From Pseudomonadota bacterium (GTDB taxonomy: Bacteria; Pseudomonadota; Gammaproteobacteria; Xanthomonadales; Xanthomonadaceae), in NCBI GenBank assembly GCA_018242445.1, contig JAFEBW010000021.1:1-64000 (forward strand): DNA of 64,000 nucleotides, in the 5' to 3' direction. Position numbers and translations under genes: made by a program. Positions 9,101-18,300 of the stretch are shown piece by piece; the first letter of the stretch is position 1, and every line of letters starts with the position of its first letter. The notes beneath the pieces were generated by a model, which saw nothing but the letters and a program-made list of their open reading frames with translations, was not told the DNA's origin and searched no databases.

Positions 9101-11190
9101 CGGCGTTGTGGCCCCTGATGCTGATGTTGCTGCTGACCGATCCGCAGGTCGCGGCCACGCCGCCAGCGAACCCTACTCAGCCCTCGAACATTGCCATTGA
9201 CGGAGCAAGCCAGCAGTCGCCGCCATCAAACCCCTCCCCTTGCGACAGCAGGGGGAGGTTGGGAGGGGGTTGCGAGGCCGACGTGTTGCCACCTGCCAGG
9301 CCGACGTCCGTAAAGATGGAAGCGACTGCGCCGCCGACCAAAGCAGTCCAGTCGCAGGCTGTTGGAACTTCGACGGTTACATCTGCGTCCAGCGCAAATA
9401 TTCCGTCGGTGCCCTTGCAAGGAGTTCCCGCTGCTCCTTCGACCCCTCCCCAACCCTCCCCTACACGTAGGGGAGGGAGTGAAAAGCTAGCTCCGCCCCC
9501 ACCGAATGGCGTGCCAACGGCGAATCCGGTGTTGCCGACGAATACTGCGCCGAAAACGAGTCCCGTGCTGCCGACGAATGCTCCGCCGAAAACGAACGAC
9601 ACGCAGGCCGGGGAAAGCCCGCGATCGCAACGCCTTGACTCCTCCCCTTGCGACAGCAGGGGGAGGTTGGGAGGGAGTTGCGAGGCGGATGTATTGCCCC
9701 CCGCCACACCAGCGTCGGTCAGCGTGGAAGCGCCTGCGTCGCCTGACAACGCAGGACGACCGCAGTCGAGCCCGTTGCCGCCGGACACCTCCCGTCCCGG
9801 TACGCCTGACACCGCACCCGCCGCAGCATCTCCATCGAAAAAACATGCCATGGATGCCCTGCCCAAGGATCTCCCCCCCTACGGCCCCGATCGCCCGCCG
9901 CCGCCGCTGCACATCGAGCAACGCACCTTGTCCAACGGTTTGCAGGTGTGGGTGCTGCCGCGCACCGATGGCCCGCCGATGGTGCAGTTCGCGCTGGCCG
10001 TGCGCGGCGGGCTGGCCGACGACCCGCCGTTGCAGCCGGGGCTGTCGAGCCTGCTGGCCGACCTGCTCAAGGAAGGCACGGCGTCGCGCAGCGCCGCGCA
10101 GATCGCCGCCGATCTGCAATCCTGGGGCGGTCAGGTGCACACCGAGGCCAATGTCGATGGCATCACGATCACGGCGTCGGGGCTGGCATCGAATGCCGCT
10201 AAGATCGTCACCCTGCTGTCCGAAATTGCGCTGTCGCCATCCTTCCCGCGCGATGAAGTCGAACAGGGCAAGCTGCGCGCCTTGCAGGCGCTGGTGGCCG
10301 CGCGCACCGATCCGGACTGGCTGGCGCGCAAGGCGCTGGGGCCGCTGCTGTATCCAGGCCACCCCTATGGCCGCGTGCTGCCCACCGAAAAGTCGTTGCT
10401 GTCGATCACCCAGGACACGCTGGCTTCCGAACACGACCGGCGTTTCCGCCCCGACGAGGCATTGCTGGTGGTGAGTGGGCGGATCGGTGCGGATGACGCC
10501 CTGCGGATGGCCGATGCGGTATTCGGCGACTGGCGCGCGGAGGGCAAGCCGTCGGTCGGCGTCGGCCCCGCGCCGGCCACCGCGCCGGCAGAACGGGTGT
10601 TCGTCGCGCGCGGCGACAGCGTGCAGTCGGCGATCCGTCTCGGTGGCCCGGCGGCGGCTTACTCATCGCCCGACTACTACCCGCTGCTGGTCGCCAATGC
10701 GGTGCTCGGCCAGGGTTTCCGCAGCCGCCTCAATCTCGACCTGCGCGAGGACAAGGGCTACACCTACGGTGCCGGCAGCGTGTTCCATGCCGACCGCATG
10801 GGCGGGTCGGTGATCGCCTATGCCGACGTGCGCAACGAGGTGACCGGAGCGGCCATCGGGCGTTTCCTCGCCGATTACGGCGAACTGGGCAACCAGCCGG
10901 TGCCGGACGCGGAGCTGGCGCAGACGCGGCACTACCTCGTCGGCAGCTACCTGCTGTTCAACCAGCCGCAGGGGCAGGTGGCCGATGCGCTGGCCGCAGG
11001 CTGGCTGGCGGGGCGCCCGCCGCAGTCGCTCGCCGATTTCGTGCCGCGGGTGGAAGCGGTGACCGCCGCGCAGGTGCAGGATGCCGCGCGCAAGTACTTC
11101 GCGCCCGGCGATCCATCGATCGTGGTGGTCGGCAATCCGGCCGTGCTGCCGCAGTTGCGGCCCTACGGCACCTTCGACACGTCGCGCTGA
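9097..11190 (+). CDS. M16 peptidase-like protein (inactive partner) with repeat-laden N-terminus
   Basis: Partner of the preceding peptidase, 697 residues. After a signal peptide (about 1-20) there are some 230 residues of Pro/Ser/Ala-rich sequence before the M16 fold begins near 265 (L-S-N-G-L-Q-V-W-V). No H-x-x-E-H zinc motif is present. The C-terminal half carries L-R-E-D-K-G-Y-T-Y-G-A-G-S, the substrate-binding element of non-catalytic M16 subunits. The N-terminal extension contains three in-frame copies of the genomic GC-rich palindrome (see repeats at 9231, 9444 and 9641). Two of them give near-identical peptides S-P-C-D-S-R-G-R-L-G-G and C-E-A-D-V-L-P-P. The family normally lacks such an extension. 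Confidence 0.9.
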   Translation: MTALWPLMLMLLLTDPQVAATPPANPTQPSNIAIDGASQQSPPSNPSPCDSRGRLGGGCEADVLPPARPTSVKMEATAPPTKAVQSQAVGTSTVTSASSANIPSVPLQGVPAAPSTPPQPSPTRRGGSEKLAPPPPNGVPTANPVLPTNTAPKTSPVLPTNAPPKTNDTQAGESPRSQRLDSSPCDSRGRLGGSCEADVLPPATPASVSVEAPASPDNAGRPQSSPLPPDTSRPGTPDTAPAAASPSKKHAMDALPKDLPPYGPDRPPPPLHIEQRTLSNGLQVWVLPRTDGPPMVQFALAVRGGLADDPPLQPGLSSLLADLLKEGTASRSAAQIAADLQSWGGQVHTEANVDGITITASGLASNAAKIVTLLSEIALSPSFPRDEVEQGKLRALQALVAARTDPDWLARKALGPLLYPGHPYGRVLPTEKSLLSITQDTLASEHDRRFRPDEALLVVSGRIGADDALRMADAVFGDWRAEGKPSVGVGPAPATAPAERVFVARGDSVQSAIRLGGPAAAYSSPDYYPLLVANAVLGQGFRSRLNLDLREDKGYTYGAGSVFHADRMGGSVIAYADVRNEVTGAAIGRFLADYGELGNQPVPDAELAQTRHYLVGSYLLFNQPQGQVADALAAGWLAGRPPQSLADFVPRVEAVTAAQVQDAARKYFAPGDPSIVVVGNPAVLPQLRPYGTFDTSR
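9231..9270 (+). repeat. GC-rich palindromic element inside M16 gene, copy 1
   Basis: The CCCTCCCC...GGGGGAGG stem is followed by TTGGGAGGGGG, as in the intergenic copies, but with GACAGCA in the loop. It is read in frame as N-P-S-P-C-D-S-R-G-R-L-G-G-G. The following roughly 60 bases (C-E-A-D-V-L-P-P) are also shared with the copy at 9641. Confidence 0.8.
9444..9479 (-). repeat. GC-rich palindromic element inside M16 gene, copy 2 (inverted)
   Basis: Reverse orientation: CCCCTCCCCAACCCTCCCC, loop TACACGTA, then GGGGAGGG. Read in frame as P-P-Q-P-S-P-T-R-R-G-G. Confidence 0.75.
9641..9677 (+). repeat. GC-rich palindromic element inside M16 gene, copy 3
   Basis: Nearly identical to the copy at 9231, including the GACAGCA loop and the flanking C-E-A-D-V-L-P-P codons. 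This suggests duplication of element plus flank within the gene. Confidence 0.8.
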
Positions 11191-11208
11191 GGCACCGCCG
11201 TCGTCGCC

Positions 11209-12135
11209 TCAATCGCGGCGTACCGCGCGCTCGGCGAGGTCGAGGCGGTCGTTGACCTCGGCGCGGAATTCGCCCATCTCGCGCAGCAGGGTTTCGATGT
11301 TGATCTCGTTCTTGATGTTGACCTTGAAGTCGGTGTCGGCGCGCGCGCGGTCCTTGTGCGCCTGCCGGTTCTGGCTCATCACGATCAACGGTCCCTGCAA
11401 CACGGCCATGATGGCCAGTACGAGATTGAAGAACTGGTATGGGTAGGCGTCAGGAGCCTGTTCCCAGCCCTTCGCGTCGATCCAGTGGCGCTGAGCCATC
11501 CAGTGCCACGCCCACCCGGTCTGGCGGAAGAACCATGTCCAGTACGCTGGCTCGTTGAAAATGAACCAGACGATGCAAAGCACGAACAAAAGGATGATGT
11601 AGGTCCAACTGCCGTTGAGCTCGGCCACCGCATCGGCGAGGCGATCCGACCAGGACAGGTTCTTGTCGAATTCCTCGTCCACGTTCTTCGCCGCGCGCGC
11701 TGACAGCAGGGTGTTGGTTTCGCGCAGGCGCTCGCTCATCGTGCGCAAAATCGCCATGGCCGCGCGCGGACGGTGGTCGAGGTAGGTTTCCAGCGTGCCG
11801 CGATCGAGTTCCAGCAGCACGGTGGGGCTGGTCGCCTGCGCGCTGGCGCTGCGCGGCTTGTCGTCGAACATCGCCAGCTCGCCGAAGAACTCCCCGCGCG
11901 AGATGTCCTTGAGCGAAATGCGCCGCGAATCCTCGCCCGGCAGATGGATGTTCACGTCGCCGCTTTGCACGATGTACATCGCGGCGCCGTCGTCGCCCAT
12001 CGCGAAAATCGCCTGCCCGGCGCGGAAATCGCGCGGTACCAGCGTGCCGGCGAGTGCGGCGAGGTCGTCCTCGGCCAAGCCTTCGAACATCGGGATTTCG
12101 CGCAGCAGCTCGGTGGCGTCCACGGGGTCGTTCAT
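11209..12135 (-). CDS. Cyclic-nucleotide-binding membrane protein with DUF1003 domain
   Basis: A 308-residue protein. Residues about 5-130 form a cNMP-binding (Crp-like) domain, with the phosphate-binding cassette-like stretch F-F-G-E-L-A-M-F-D-D-K-P-R-S-A-S (consensus GE(L)A...PRxA). Two transmembrane helices follow (T-Y-I-I-L-L-F-V-L-C-I-V-W-F and L-V-L-A-I-M-A-V-L-Q-G-P), the second ending in M-S-Q-N-R-Q, typical of DUF1003. A C-terminal coiled helix contains E-I-N-I-E-T-L-L-R-E-M. It probably senses a nucleotide at the inner membrane; the output is unknown. The ATG at 12135 overlaps the stop of the upstream hydrolase gene, so the two are translationally coupled. Confidence 0.85.
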   Translation of the reverse strand: MNDPVDATELLREIPMFEGLAEDDLAALAGTLVPRDFRAGQAIFAMGDDGAAMYIVQSGDVNIHLPGEDSRRISLKDISRGEFFGELAMFDDKPRSASAQATSPTVLLELDRGTLETYLDHRPRAAMAILRTMSERLRETNTLLSARAAKNVDEEFDKNLSWSDRLADAVAELNGSWTYIILLFVLCIVWFIFNEPAYWTWFFRQTGWAWHWMAQRHWIDAKGWEQAPDAYPYQFFNLVLAIMAVLQGPLIVMSQNRQAHKDRARADTDFKVNIKNEINIETLLREMGEFRAEVNDRLDLAERAVRRD

Positions 12136-12977
12136 GGGGCGTGTCCGGATGGCGGTGGGCTGTCGGGTGCATTTTCCTGCCGCGCTGCGGCAGCGTCCAC
12201 CGCAGCGGTTTCGTCCATCTGCTCGTCCTGACCCATCGCCCAGGCCACCTTGTGCGGGTCGAAGCCCGATTCGATGGTCGGCTTGACGATGCGGAAGTAG
12301 GGCGAGACGTCGAAGTCGCGCGGCGCGAACAGGCTGTGGTGGCGGATGGAGAGCAGTTCGCGGCGCTTGTGCGAGGTGTCGTCCTCGTCGTCGAGCACGA
12401 TCTGCGGCAGGATCGGGTAGTGCACGGACTGGTAGGCCTGCGCGATCAGGCTGGAGCAGATCGCGCGCGTCGGATCGCCGCTGCCCAAGGCCAGCGCGCG
12501 GCGCTTGATCCGGTCCGGCAACGGCGGCGTGCGCACCATGTAGCGCATCAGGTCGAACACGTTCTTCATGTCGTACTGGTGGCCCATCTGCGCGCGCGCG
12601 AACGCCACCACGGCATCGATTTCGGCAGGCGTCAGCCCGACCGGGCGGCAGATGCGGGTGTGGACCTGCGCGTATTTGTCCAGCGGCACCACCTGCACGC
12701 CGCGGGTCACGTCGGCTTCCAGCAGTTGCGGTGACGCTGCGCCCGACGCTCCGCACAGGTCGTCCACGCACAGCGCCGCGTGCGACCACGTGGACTGGGT
12801 GAGGTAGCGGATGGCGACCGAGAAGCGGCTGTTGCCGTCCACCAGCAGCACGTCGCCCTTGCGCAAGGTCGCGGCGACCAGCGTCGGGATCGACGTGGAC
12901 GGATTGCGCACGCGGTCGACCGGCGCGGCCAGATAGCGCGCCAGGCGGCGGCCGATGCGTTCGCGGATCCCCGGCAT
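12132..12977 (-). CDS. YiiX/YebB-like permuted papain-fold hydrolase
   Basis: A 281-residue protein of the circularly permuted NlpC/P60 (papain-like) superfamily, in which the catalytic His precedes the Cys. The His is in T-W-S-H-A-A-L-C-V-D-D (about residue 66) and the Cys in R-A-I-C-S-S-L-I-A-Q-A-Y (about 168). Before the His there is L-R-K-G-D-V-L-L-V-D-G, the usual first strand. The family hydrolyses amide or lipid ester bonds, with substrates mostly undefined. No signal peptide is evident at the chosen ATG (12977); a GTG slightly upstream is possible. It is first in a two-gene operon with the DUF1003 protein, sharing an ATGA overlap. Confidence 0.8.
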   Translation of the reverse strand: MPGIRERIGRRLARYLAAPVDRVRNPSTSIPTLVAATLRKGDVLLVDGNSRFSVAIRYLTQSTWSHAALCVDDLCGASGAASPQLLEADVTRGVQVVPLDKYAQVHTRICRPVGLTPAEIDAVVAFARAQMGHQYDMKNVFDLMRYMVRTPPLPDRIKRRALALGSGDPTRAICSSLIAQAYQSVHYPILPQIVLDDEDDTSHKRRELLSIRHHSLFAPRDFDVSPYFRIVKPTIESGFDPHKVAWAMGQDEQMDETAAVDAAAARQENAPDSPPPSGHAP

Positions 12978-13091
12978 GCCTGTCCCCGTATCGACCGTGA
13001 TGGCCGACCGTACTAGCGTAGGCGGGTGCGCGCGCGTCCGCCAGCGGTGGCCGTTCGTGGGGTCGCTGGTCGGGGAAGGCACTGGGGAGGA

Positions 13092-13097
13092 TAGAAT
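13092..13097 (+). promoter_or_regulatory. Candidate -10 element TAGAAT before algH
   Basis: TAGAAT lies 6 nt before the algH ATG. The same hexamer at the same spacing precedes the first M16 gene (7262-7267 before ATG 7274). No -35 match is visible. The spacing would give a leaderless transcript. Confidence 0.4.
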
Positions 13098-13103
13098 GGC
13101 CGC

Positions 13104-13676
13104 ATGATCCGCATCGCGACCAGCGACACTCTGGCCAACCACTTCCTGATCGCCGTGCCGGCGATGGACGACCCGCACTTCGCACGCGGGGTGACCTTGC
13201 TGTGCGAGCACAACGAACACGGCGCGATGGGCCTGCTGGTCAACCGCCCCTCGGATTACCGGCTGGGCGAGGTGTTCGAGCAGATGCAGATCGAGACCGA
13301 AGCGCTCGGCATTGCCGAGGACACGGTGATGGTGGGCGGCCCGGTGCTGCCCGACCGCGGTTTCGTCCTCCACGACGGCGGCGACGACTGGCCCTCGACC
13401 CTGCGCGTCGCGCCCGGGCTGGCGGTGACGACCTCGCGCGAGATCCTCGCGGCGATGGCGCGCGGGCAGGGGCCGAAACGGCATCTGGTCGCGCTGGGCT
13501 ACGCCAGTTGGGGCGCGGGCCAGCTCGAACAGGAGCTGGCCGACAACGCCTGGCTCACCGTGCCGGCCGATCAGGCGATCGTCTTCGACCTGCCGGTCGA
13601 GCAGCGCTGGCAGGCCGCGGCGCGCCGGCTCGGGATCGACCTCGGCCAGTTCCCGGGCTACGTCGGCCACGCATGA
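13104..13676 (+). CDS. algH: AlgH/YqgE family protein
   Basis: A 190-residue member of the UPF0301 (AlgH/YqgE) family, whose biochemical role is not settled. The typical N-terminus L-A-N-H-F-L-I-A-V-P-A-M-D-D-P-x-F is seen from residue 10, followed by G-A-M-G-L-L-V-N-R-P and the later G-Y-A-S-W-G-A-G-Q-L-E-Q-E-L motif that defines the family. Its stop overlaps the ruvX start (ATGA), and the order algH-ruvX-pyrB is conserved in many gammaproteobacteria, which supports both calls. Confidence 0.95.
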   Translation: MIRIATSDTLANHFLIAVPAMDDPHFARGVTLLCEHNEHGAMGLLVNRPSDYRLGEVFEQMQIETEALGIAEDTVMVGGPVLPDRGFVLHDGGDDWPSTLRVAPGLAVTTSREILAAMARGQGPKRHLVALGYASWGAGQLEQELADNAWLTVPADQAIVFDLPVEQRWQAAARRLGIDLGQFPGYVGHA

Positions 13677-14326
13677 CGGTGGCCACCGCGCTCGGGTTCG
13701 ATGTCGGCGCCAAACGCATCGGCGTGGCGGTCGGCAACGGGTTCTCCGGCACCGCGCGCGATATCGCCGTGGTGGACATGCGCGAGGAGGTCGCCGACTG
13801 GGCCGCGGTCGATAAATTGATGCGCGAATGGCGACCGCAGGCGCTGGTGGTCGGCGACCCGCGCAGCCTCGGCGACGATGGCCGCAACGCCGACTTCACT
13901 CAACCCTCGCGCCAGCGCGCGCAGCGCTTCGCGCGCGCGGCCGCCCAGCGCTACGGCGTGCCGGTGTGGATGGTGGACGAACGCATGAGCTCGCTCGACG
14001 CCGCCGCGCGCTTCGCGCAGGGCCGCGCCGCCGGCGCACGCCGACGCGGCGAGGCGAAGAACCTCGACGCGGTGGCCGCGGCGATCATCCTCGAGCGCTG
14101 GCTGGCCGCGCCTGATGATGCCGACCGTGTTGTCGCCGATGGAGTCGATGCTTCCGATGCCGCCAAGGCGAGCGGGGCGACTGGCACCGATCCGGCCATT
14201 GAAGAGCCTGCACCAGCACTCCCTCCCCCGCTTGCGGGGGAGGGTTGGGGTGGGGCAGGCCGCGATGAGTTCCCCCCATCCCAGCCTTCCCCCGCAAGCG
14301 GGGGGAAGAGGTCGACTTCGCAGTGA
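13673..14326 (+). CDS. ruvX: RuvX/YqgF pre-16S rRNA nuclease with repeat-derived C-terminal tail
   Basis: A RNase H-fold nuclease implicated in 16S rRNA 5'-end maturation. The catalytic Asp is in L-G-F-D-V-G-A-K-R-I-G-V-A-V-G (residue about 10). Further conserved parts are V-V-G-D-P-R (normally V-V-G-L-P), V-W-M-V-D-E-R-M-S-S and the final K-N-L-D-A-V-A-A-A-I-I-L-E-R-W (ending near 144). The family ends there, at roughly 140-160 residues. Here the frame continues for about 70 residues to 217, and the last 35 are encoded by two opposed copies of the GC-rich palindrome ([11 protein letters not shown] and P-S-Q-P-S-P-A-S-G-G). The original stop appears to have been lost or bypassed. Confidence 0.93.
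   Translation: MTVATALGFDVGAKRIGVAVGNGFSGTARDIAVVDMREEVADWAAVDKLMREWRPQALVVGDPRSLGDDGRNADFTQPSRQRAQRFARAAAQRYGVPVWMVDERMSSLDAAARFAQGRAAGARRRGEAKNLDAVAAAIILERWLAAPDDADRVVADGVDASDAAKASGATGTDPAIEEPAPALPPPLAGEGWGGAGRDEFPPSQPSPASGGKRSTSQ
14221..14255 (+). repeat. GC-rich palindromic element in ruvX tail, copy A
   Basis: This matches the consensus best: CCCTCCCCCGC-TT-GCGGGGGAGGG, then TTGGGGTGGGG. It is translated in frame as [12 protein letters not shown]. Confidence 0.85.
14271..14308 (-). repeat. GC-rich palindromic element in ruvX tail, copy B (inverted)
   Basis: The same element in opposite orientation 15 bp after copy A, so the pair can fold into one larger hairpin. It covers the last codons of ruvX. 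Confidence 0.85.
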
Positions 14327-14361
14327 TGGGCGTTGGACAGAAACTTCTTTCACCCCAAGCC

Positions 14362-15327
14362 ATGAACATGCCAGCCCCATCCGATCTGCAAATCCGCCCC
14401 GACGGCACGCTGCGCCATCTGCTCAGCATCGAAGGCCTGCCGCGTTCCACTCTCGAACGGCTGCTGGATGCCGCGCAAACACTGCGTCCGCAGGCGCTCG
14501 GCGGCACCGCATTGCGGCAGCGTTTGGCCGGGCGCACGGTATGCAATTTGTTCTTCGAGCCATCCACGCGCACCCGCAGCGCCTTTCACTTCGCGGCGTC
14601 GCGGCTGGGCGCCGACGTGCTCGGTTTCGACGTGTCCACCTCGTCCACCGGCAAGGGCGAAACCCCTGCCGACACCCTGCGCACGCTCGAGGCGATGGGC
14701 GTGGACTGCTTCGTGGTGCGCGCGCGCGAGGATGGCGCGGTCGCCGCACTCACCGCCGCCGCCAAGCCGCAGACGGCGCTGATCAACGCCGGCGACGGCC
14801 GCCACCAGCATCCGACGCAAGGGCTGCTGGACATGCTCACCCTGCGCCAGGCCAGAGGCGAAGATTTCTCGAACCTTTCGGTGTTGATCGTCGGCGACGT
14901 CCGCCATTCGCGGGTGGCGCGTTCGGACATCGCCGCGCTGCGCACCCTGGGCTGCCGCGACATCCGCGTTTGCGGCCCCGCGAGCCTGTTGCCCGATGCA
15001 GGCGAGCTGCAGGGCTGCACGGTCGGCCACGACCTCGACGCCATGCTCGACGGCGTCGACGCGCTGATGATGTTGCGCCTGCAGCGCGAGCGCATGGTCG
15101 AGGGGCTGGTGCCTTCGCTGGAGCGGTACTTCGCGGATTACGGCCTCGACGAACGCCGCCTCGCGCGAGCGAAGCCCGAAGCCGTCGTCCTGCATCCGGG
15201 TCCGATGAACCGCGGCGTGGAGATCGCCGATGCGGTCGCCGACGGCGCGCAGTCGTTGATCCGGGAGCAGGTGTCCAACGGCGTCGCGGTGCGGATGGCA
15301 GTGATGCTGGAGCTGCTGGGCGGGTAG
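14362..15327 (+). CDS. pyrB: Aspartate carbamoyltransferase catalytic subunit
   Basis: Condenses carbamoyl phosphate and aspartate in the first committed step of pyrimidine synthesis. The carbamoyl-phosphate loop F-F-E-P-S-T-R-T-R-S-A-F and the H-P-T-Q-G-L-L-D motif are intact, and L-H-P-G-P-M-N-R-G near the end is the aspartate-site segment. I chose ATG 14362 (M-N-M-P-A-P-S-D-L), giving 321 residues, because the conserved part starts at G-T-L-R-H-L-L soon after. An ATG 39 bp upstream is in frame but lies against the ruvX repeats. Ribosome-binding site weak. No pyrI regulatory subunit or pyrC-like partner follows; the next gene is convergent. Confidence 0.95.
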   Translation: MNMPAPSDLQIRPDGTLRHLLSIEGLPRSTLERLLDAAQTLRPQALGGTALRQRLAGRTVCNLFFEPSTRTRSAFHFAASRLGADVLGFDVSTSSTGKGETPADTLRTLEAMGVDCFVVRAREDGAVAALTAAAKPQTALINAGDGRHQHPTQGLLDMLTLRQARGEDFSNLSVLIVGDVRHSRVARSDIAALRTLGCRDIRVCGPASLLPDAGELQGCTVGHDLDAMLDGVDALMMLRLQRERMVEGLVPSLERYFADYGLDERRLARAKPEAVVLHPGPMNRGVEIADAVADGAQSLIREQVSNGVAVRMAVMLELLGG

Positions 15328-15341
15328 GGCGAACCGGGCCG

Positions 15342-18300
15342 TCAGGGCGACTGGTTCGACCACGGCTTGCCCAGCGTCACCATCACGTCGTGCAACCCCG
15401 GCAGCGCCCGCAGTTTGCCCAGCAACGACGGATCCACGCGCACCGCCTGGGTGCCGATGAGGTCGATGCTGCCGCTGGCTGTGGGCGTGCGCAGGCGGAT
15501 GCGCAGCGGCGTGCCGCCTGGGCGGTAGGCGGCGAGGATCTGCTCCATGCGTTCGAGCACGCCGGCCTCGCGCAGGTCGGCCAGCAAGCTCAGCCGGCGT
15601 GCCTGTTGCGCGCACAGTTGCTGATAATCCCAGGCGCGGCTGGCGCGCAGCGAGAAGCCGCCGCTGTATTCGTCCTCGCGCAGGCCGCCTTCGATCAGCA
15701 GGATGCGGCCGCGGCCGAGCAGTGCGCCGTATTCGCTGAACGCTTCGCGGAAGAAAGCGACTTCGATCTGCCCACGACCGTCCTCGAACTGCGCGAAGGC
15801 CTGATCGGCGCCGCGTCGGCGCACGAGGCCGACCATCCCGGCGAGCACGACTTTCGCCTCGCCGCGGCGGTCGCGGCCGGCGCGCCACAGGCGATCCAGA
15901 TCGGCCAGCGTCGCGCCATCGGTCAACGCCGCCAGTTCGGCGCGGTGCGGATCCAGCGGGTGGCCGGAAAGGTAGTGACCCAGCACCGCGTATTCGCCGG
16001 CGAGGGTGGCTTCCAGTGGCGCGTCGTGGGTCTGCGGAAGGACGATGCGCGAGGCCGCGCCGGCTGCCGTCGGCGCAGCTTCGCCGAACAGCGAAGTCTG
16101 CCCGGCCTCGCGCTCGCGCGTGCGTTGCTCGGCCGCCTTCAGCGCTTCGGGCAATTGCAGCAGCAGGCTGGGGCGGTTGCTCGCCAGGCCGTCCATCGCG
16201 CCGGCGTTGATCAGCGCTTCCAGCGTGCGCCGGTTCATGCCGGCGGCGTTCACGCGGGTGCAGAAATCGAGCAGGTCGCGGAAGCCGCCGCCGCGCTCGC
16301 GCTCGTGCACGATCGCCTCGCAGGCGCCTTGCCCCACGCCCTTCACCGCACCCAGGCCGTAGCGGATGCGCCGATCCGTGAGCGGCTCGAAGCGGAACTT
16401 CGAGTCGTTGACGTGCGGCGGCAGGATCGTCAAACCATTGGCACGCGCATCCTGCAGCAGGCCGACCAGCTTGTCGGTGCTGTCCATGTCCGCCGACAGC
16501 GTGGCGGCCATGAACTCGGCCGGGTAGTAGGTCTTCAGCCATGCGGTCTGGTAGGCGACCAGCGAGTAGGCGGCGGCGTGCGACTTGTTGAAGCCGTAAC
16601 CGGCGAACTTCTCCATCAAATCGAAGATCGCATCGGCCTTGCGCTCGTCCAGCCCGTTCTTCGCCGCGCCCTCGCGGAAGATCGCGCGCTGCCTGGCCAT
16701 CTCCGCGGCGATCTTCTTGCCCATCGCCCGCCGCAGCAGGTCGGCGCCGCCCAGCGAGTAGCCGCCGACGATCTGCGCCATCTGCATGACCTGTTCCTGG
16801 TAGACCATGATCCCGTAGGTCTCGCGCAGCACGGATTCCACCCGCGCATCCGGGTACTCGATGGCCTCCTTGCCGTGCTTGCGCGCGCAGAAGCTGGGGA
16901 TCAGATCCATCGGGCCGGGGCGGAACAAGGCGTTCAGCGCGACCAGGTCGCCGAAGCGGTCGGGTTGCGCCTCGCGCAGCAACTGCTGCATGCCGCGGCT
17001 TTCGAACTGGAAGATCGCGACCGTGCGCGCCTCGCGGAAGAGCTTGAACACTTCCGGGTCGTCAAGCGTCAGTGTGGCGATGTCGAGCGGCGATTCGCCG
17101 GAGGCTGCGCGACGAACGTTGATGGCTTTCACCGCCCAGTCGATGATGGTGAGCGTGCGCAGTCCGAGGAAGTCGAACTTCACCAGTCCGACCGCTTCGA
17201 TGTCGTCCTTGTCGAACTGCGTCACCGCGCCGTGCGCGCCTTGCTCGGCGAACAGCGCGGCGAAGTCGGTCAGCGGGCTGGGCGCGATCACCACGCCGCC
17301 GGCATGCTTGCCGGCATTGCGCACGAGGTCTTCGAGCTTGACCGCCAGATCCACGAGGTCGCGGATTTCCTCGTCGCTCTGGTAGGCATCCTTGAACTCG
17401 GGAACGATGCGCTCGGCATCCTCCTGCGCCTGTTTGCTGCGGCCCAGCGCATCGTCCAGCGACAGCGGGTCGGCGGGACGCAGCGGGATCATCTTGGCGA
17501 TGCGATCGACCTGCCCGTGCGGCATGCCCAGCACGCGCCCGGCATCGCGCAGCACCGCCTTGGCCGCCATCGTGCCGTAGGTGATGATCTGGCTGACGCG
17601 GTCGTGCCCGTACTTGCGGGCGACGTAGTCGATCACCTCGTCGCGACGCTCCATGCAGAAGTCGATGTCGAAGTCCGGCATCGACACGCGCTCGGGATTG
17701 AGGAAACGCTCGAACAGCAGTTCGTAGCGCAGCGGGTCGAGGTCGGTGATGCCCAGCGCGTAGGCGACCAGCGAGCCGGCGCCCGAGCCGCGCCCCGGGC
17801 CGACCGGGATGCCGTGATCCTTGGCCCAGTTGATGAAATCCGCGACGATGAGGAAGTAGCCCGGGAAATCCATCGTGACGATGACATCCAGCTCCCGATC
17901 GAGGCGGCGCTCGTAGTCGGCGGTGCTGGCGCCCGCGTGCGGCGGATGCTTTTGCAGGCGCGCGGCCAGGCCATCGTGGGCCTGCTTGCGCAGCCACGAT
18001 TCCACCGTTTGATCCGATGGCACCGGGAAGGCCGGCAGGTAGTTGCGGCCGAACTCCAGTTCGAGGTTGCAGCGCATCGCCAGTTCGACGCTGTTTTCCA
18101 GCGCCTCGGGCAGGTCGGCGAACAGCTCGCACATCTGCGCTTCGGATTTGAGGTATTGCTCGGCCGAATAGTCGCGCGGGCGGCGCGGGTCGTTGAGGAC
18201 GTGGCCGTTGGCGATGCACACCCGCGCCTCGTGCGCATCGAAATCGCTGCGGTCGAGGAAGCGCACGTCGTTGCTGGCCAGCAGCGGCAAGTCGCGGCGA

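Noticed and set aside
9097..9870. The M16 N-terminal extension as a separate small gene
   Set aside because: It is continuous and in frame with the M16 fold, begins with a signal peptide and overlaps the upstream stop as expected for one gene.
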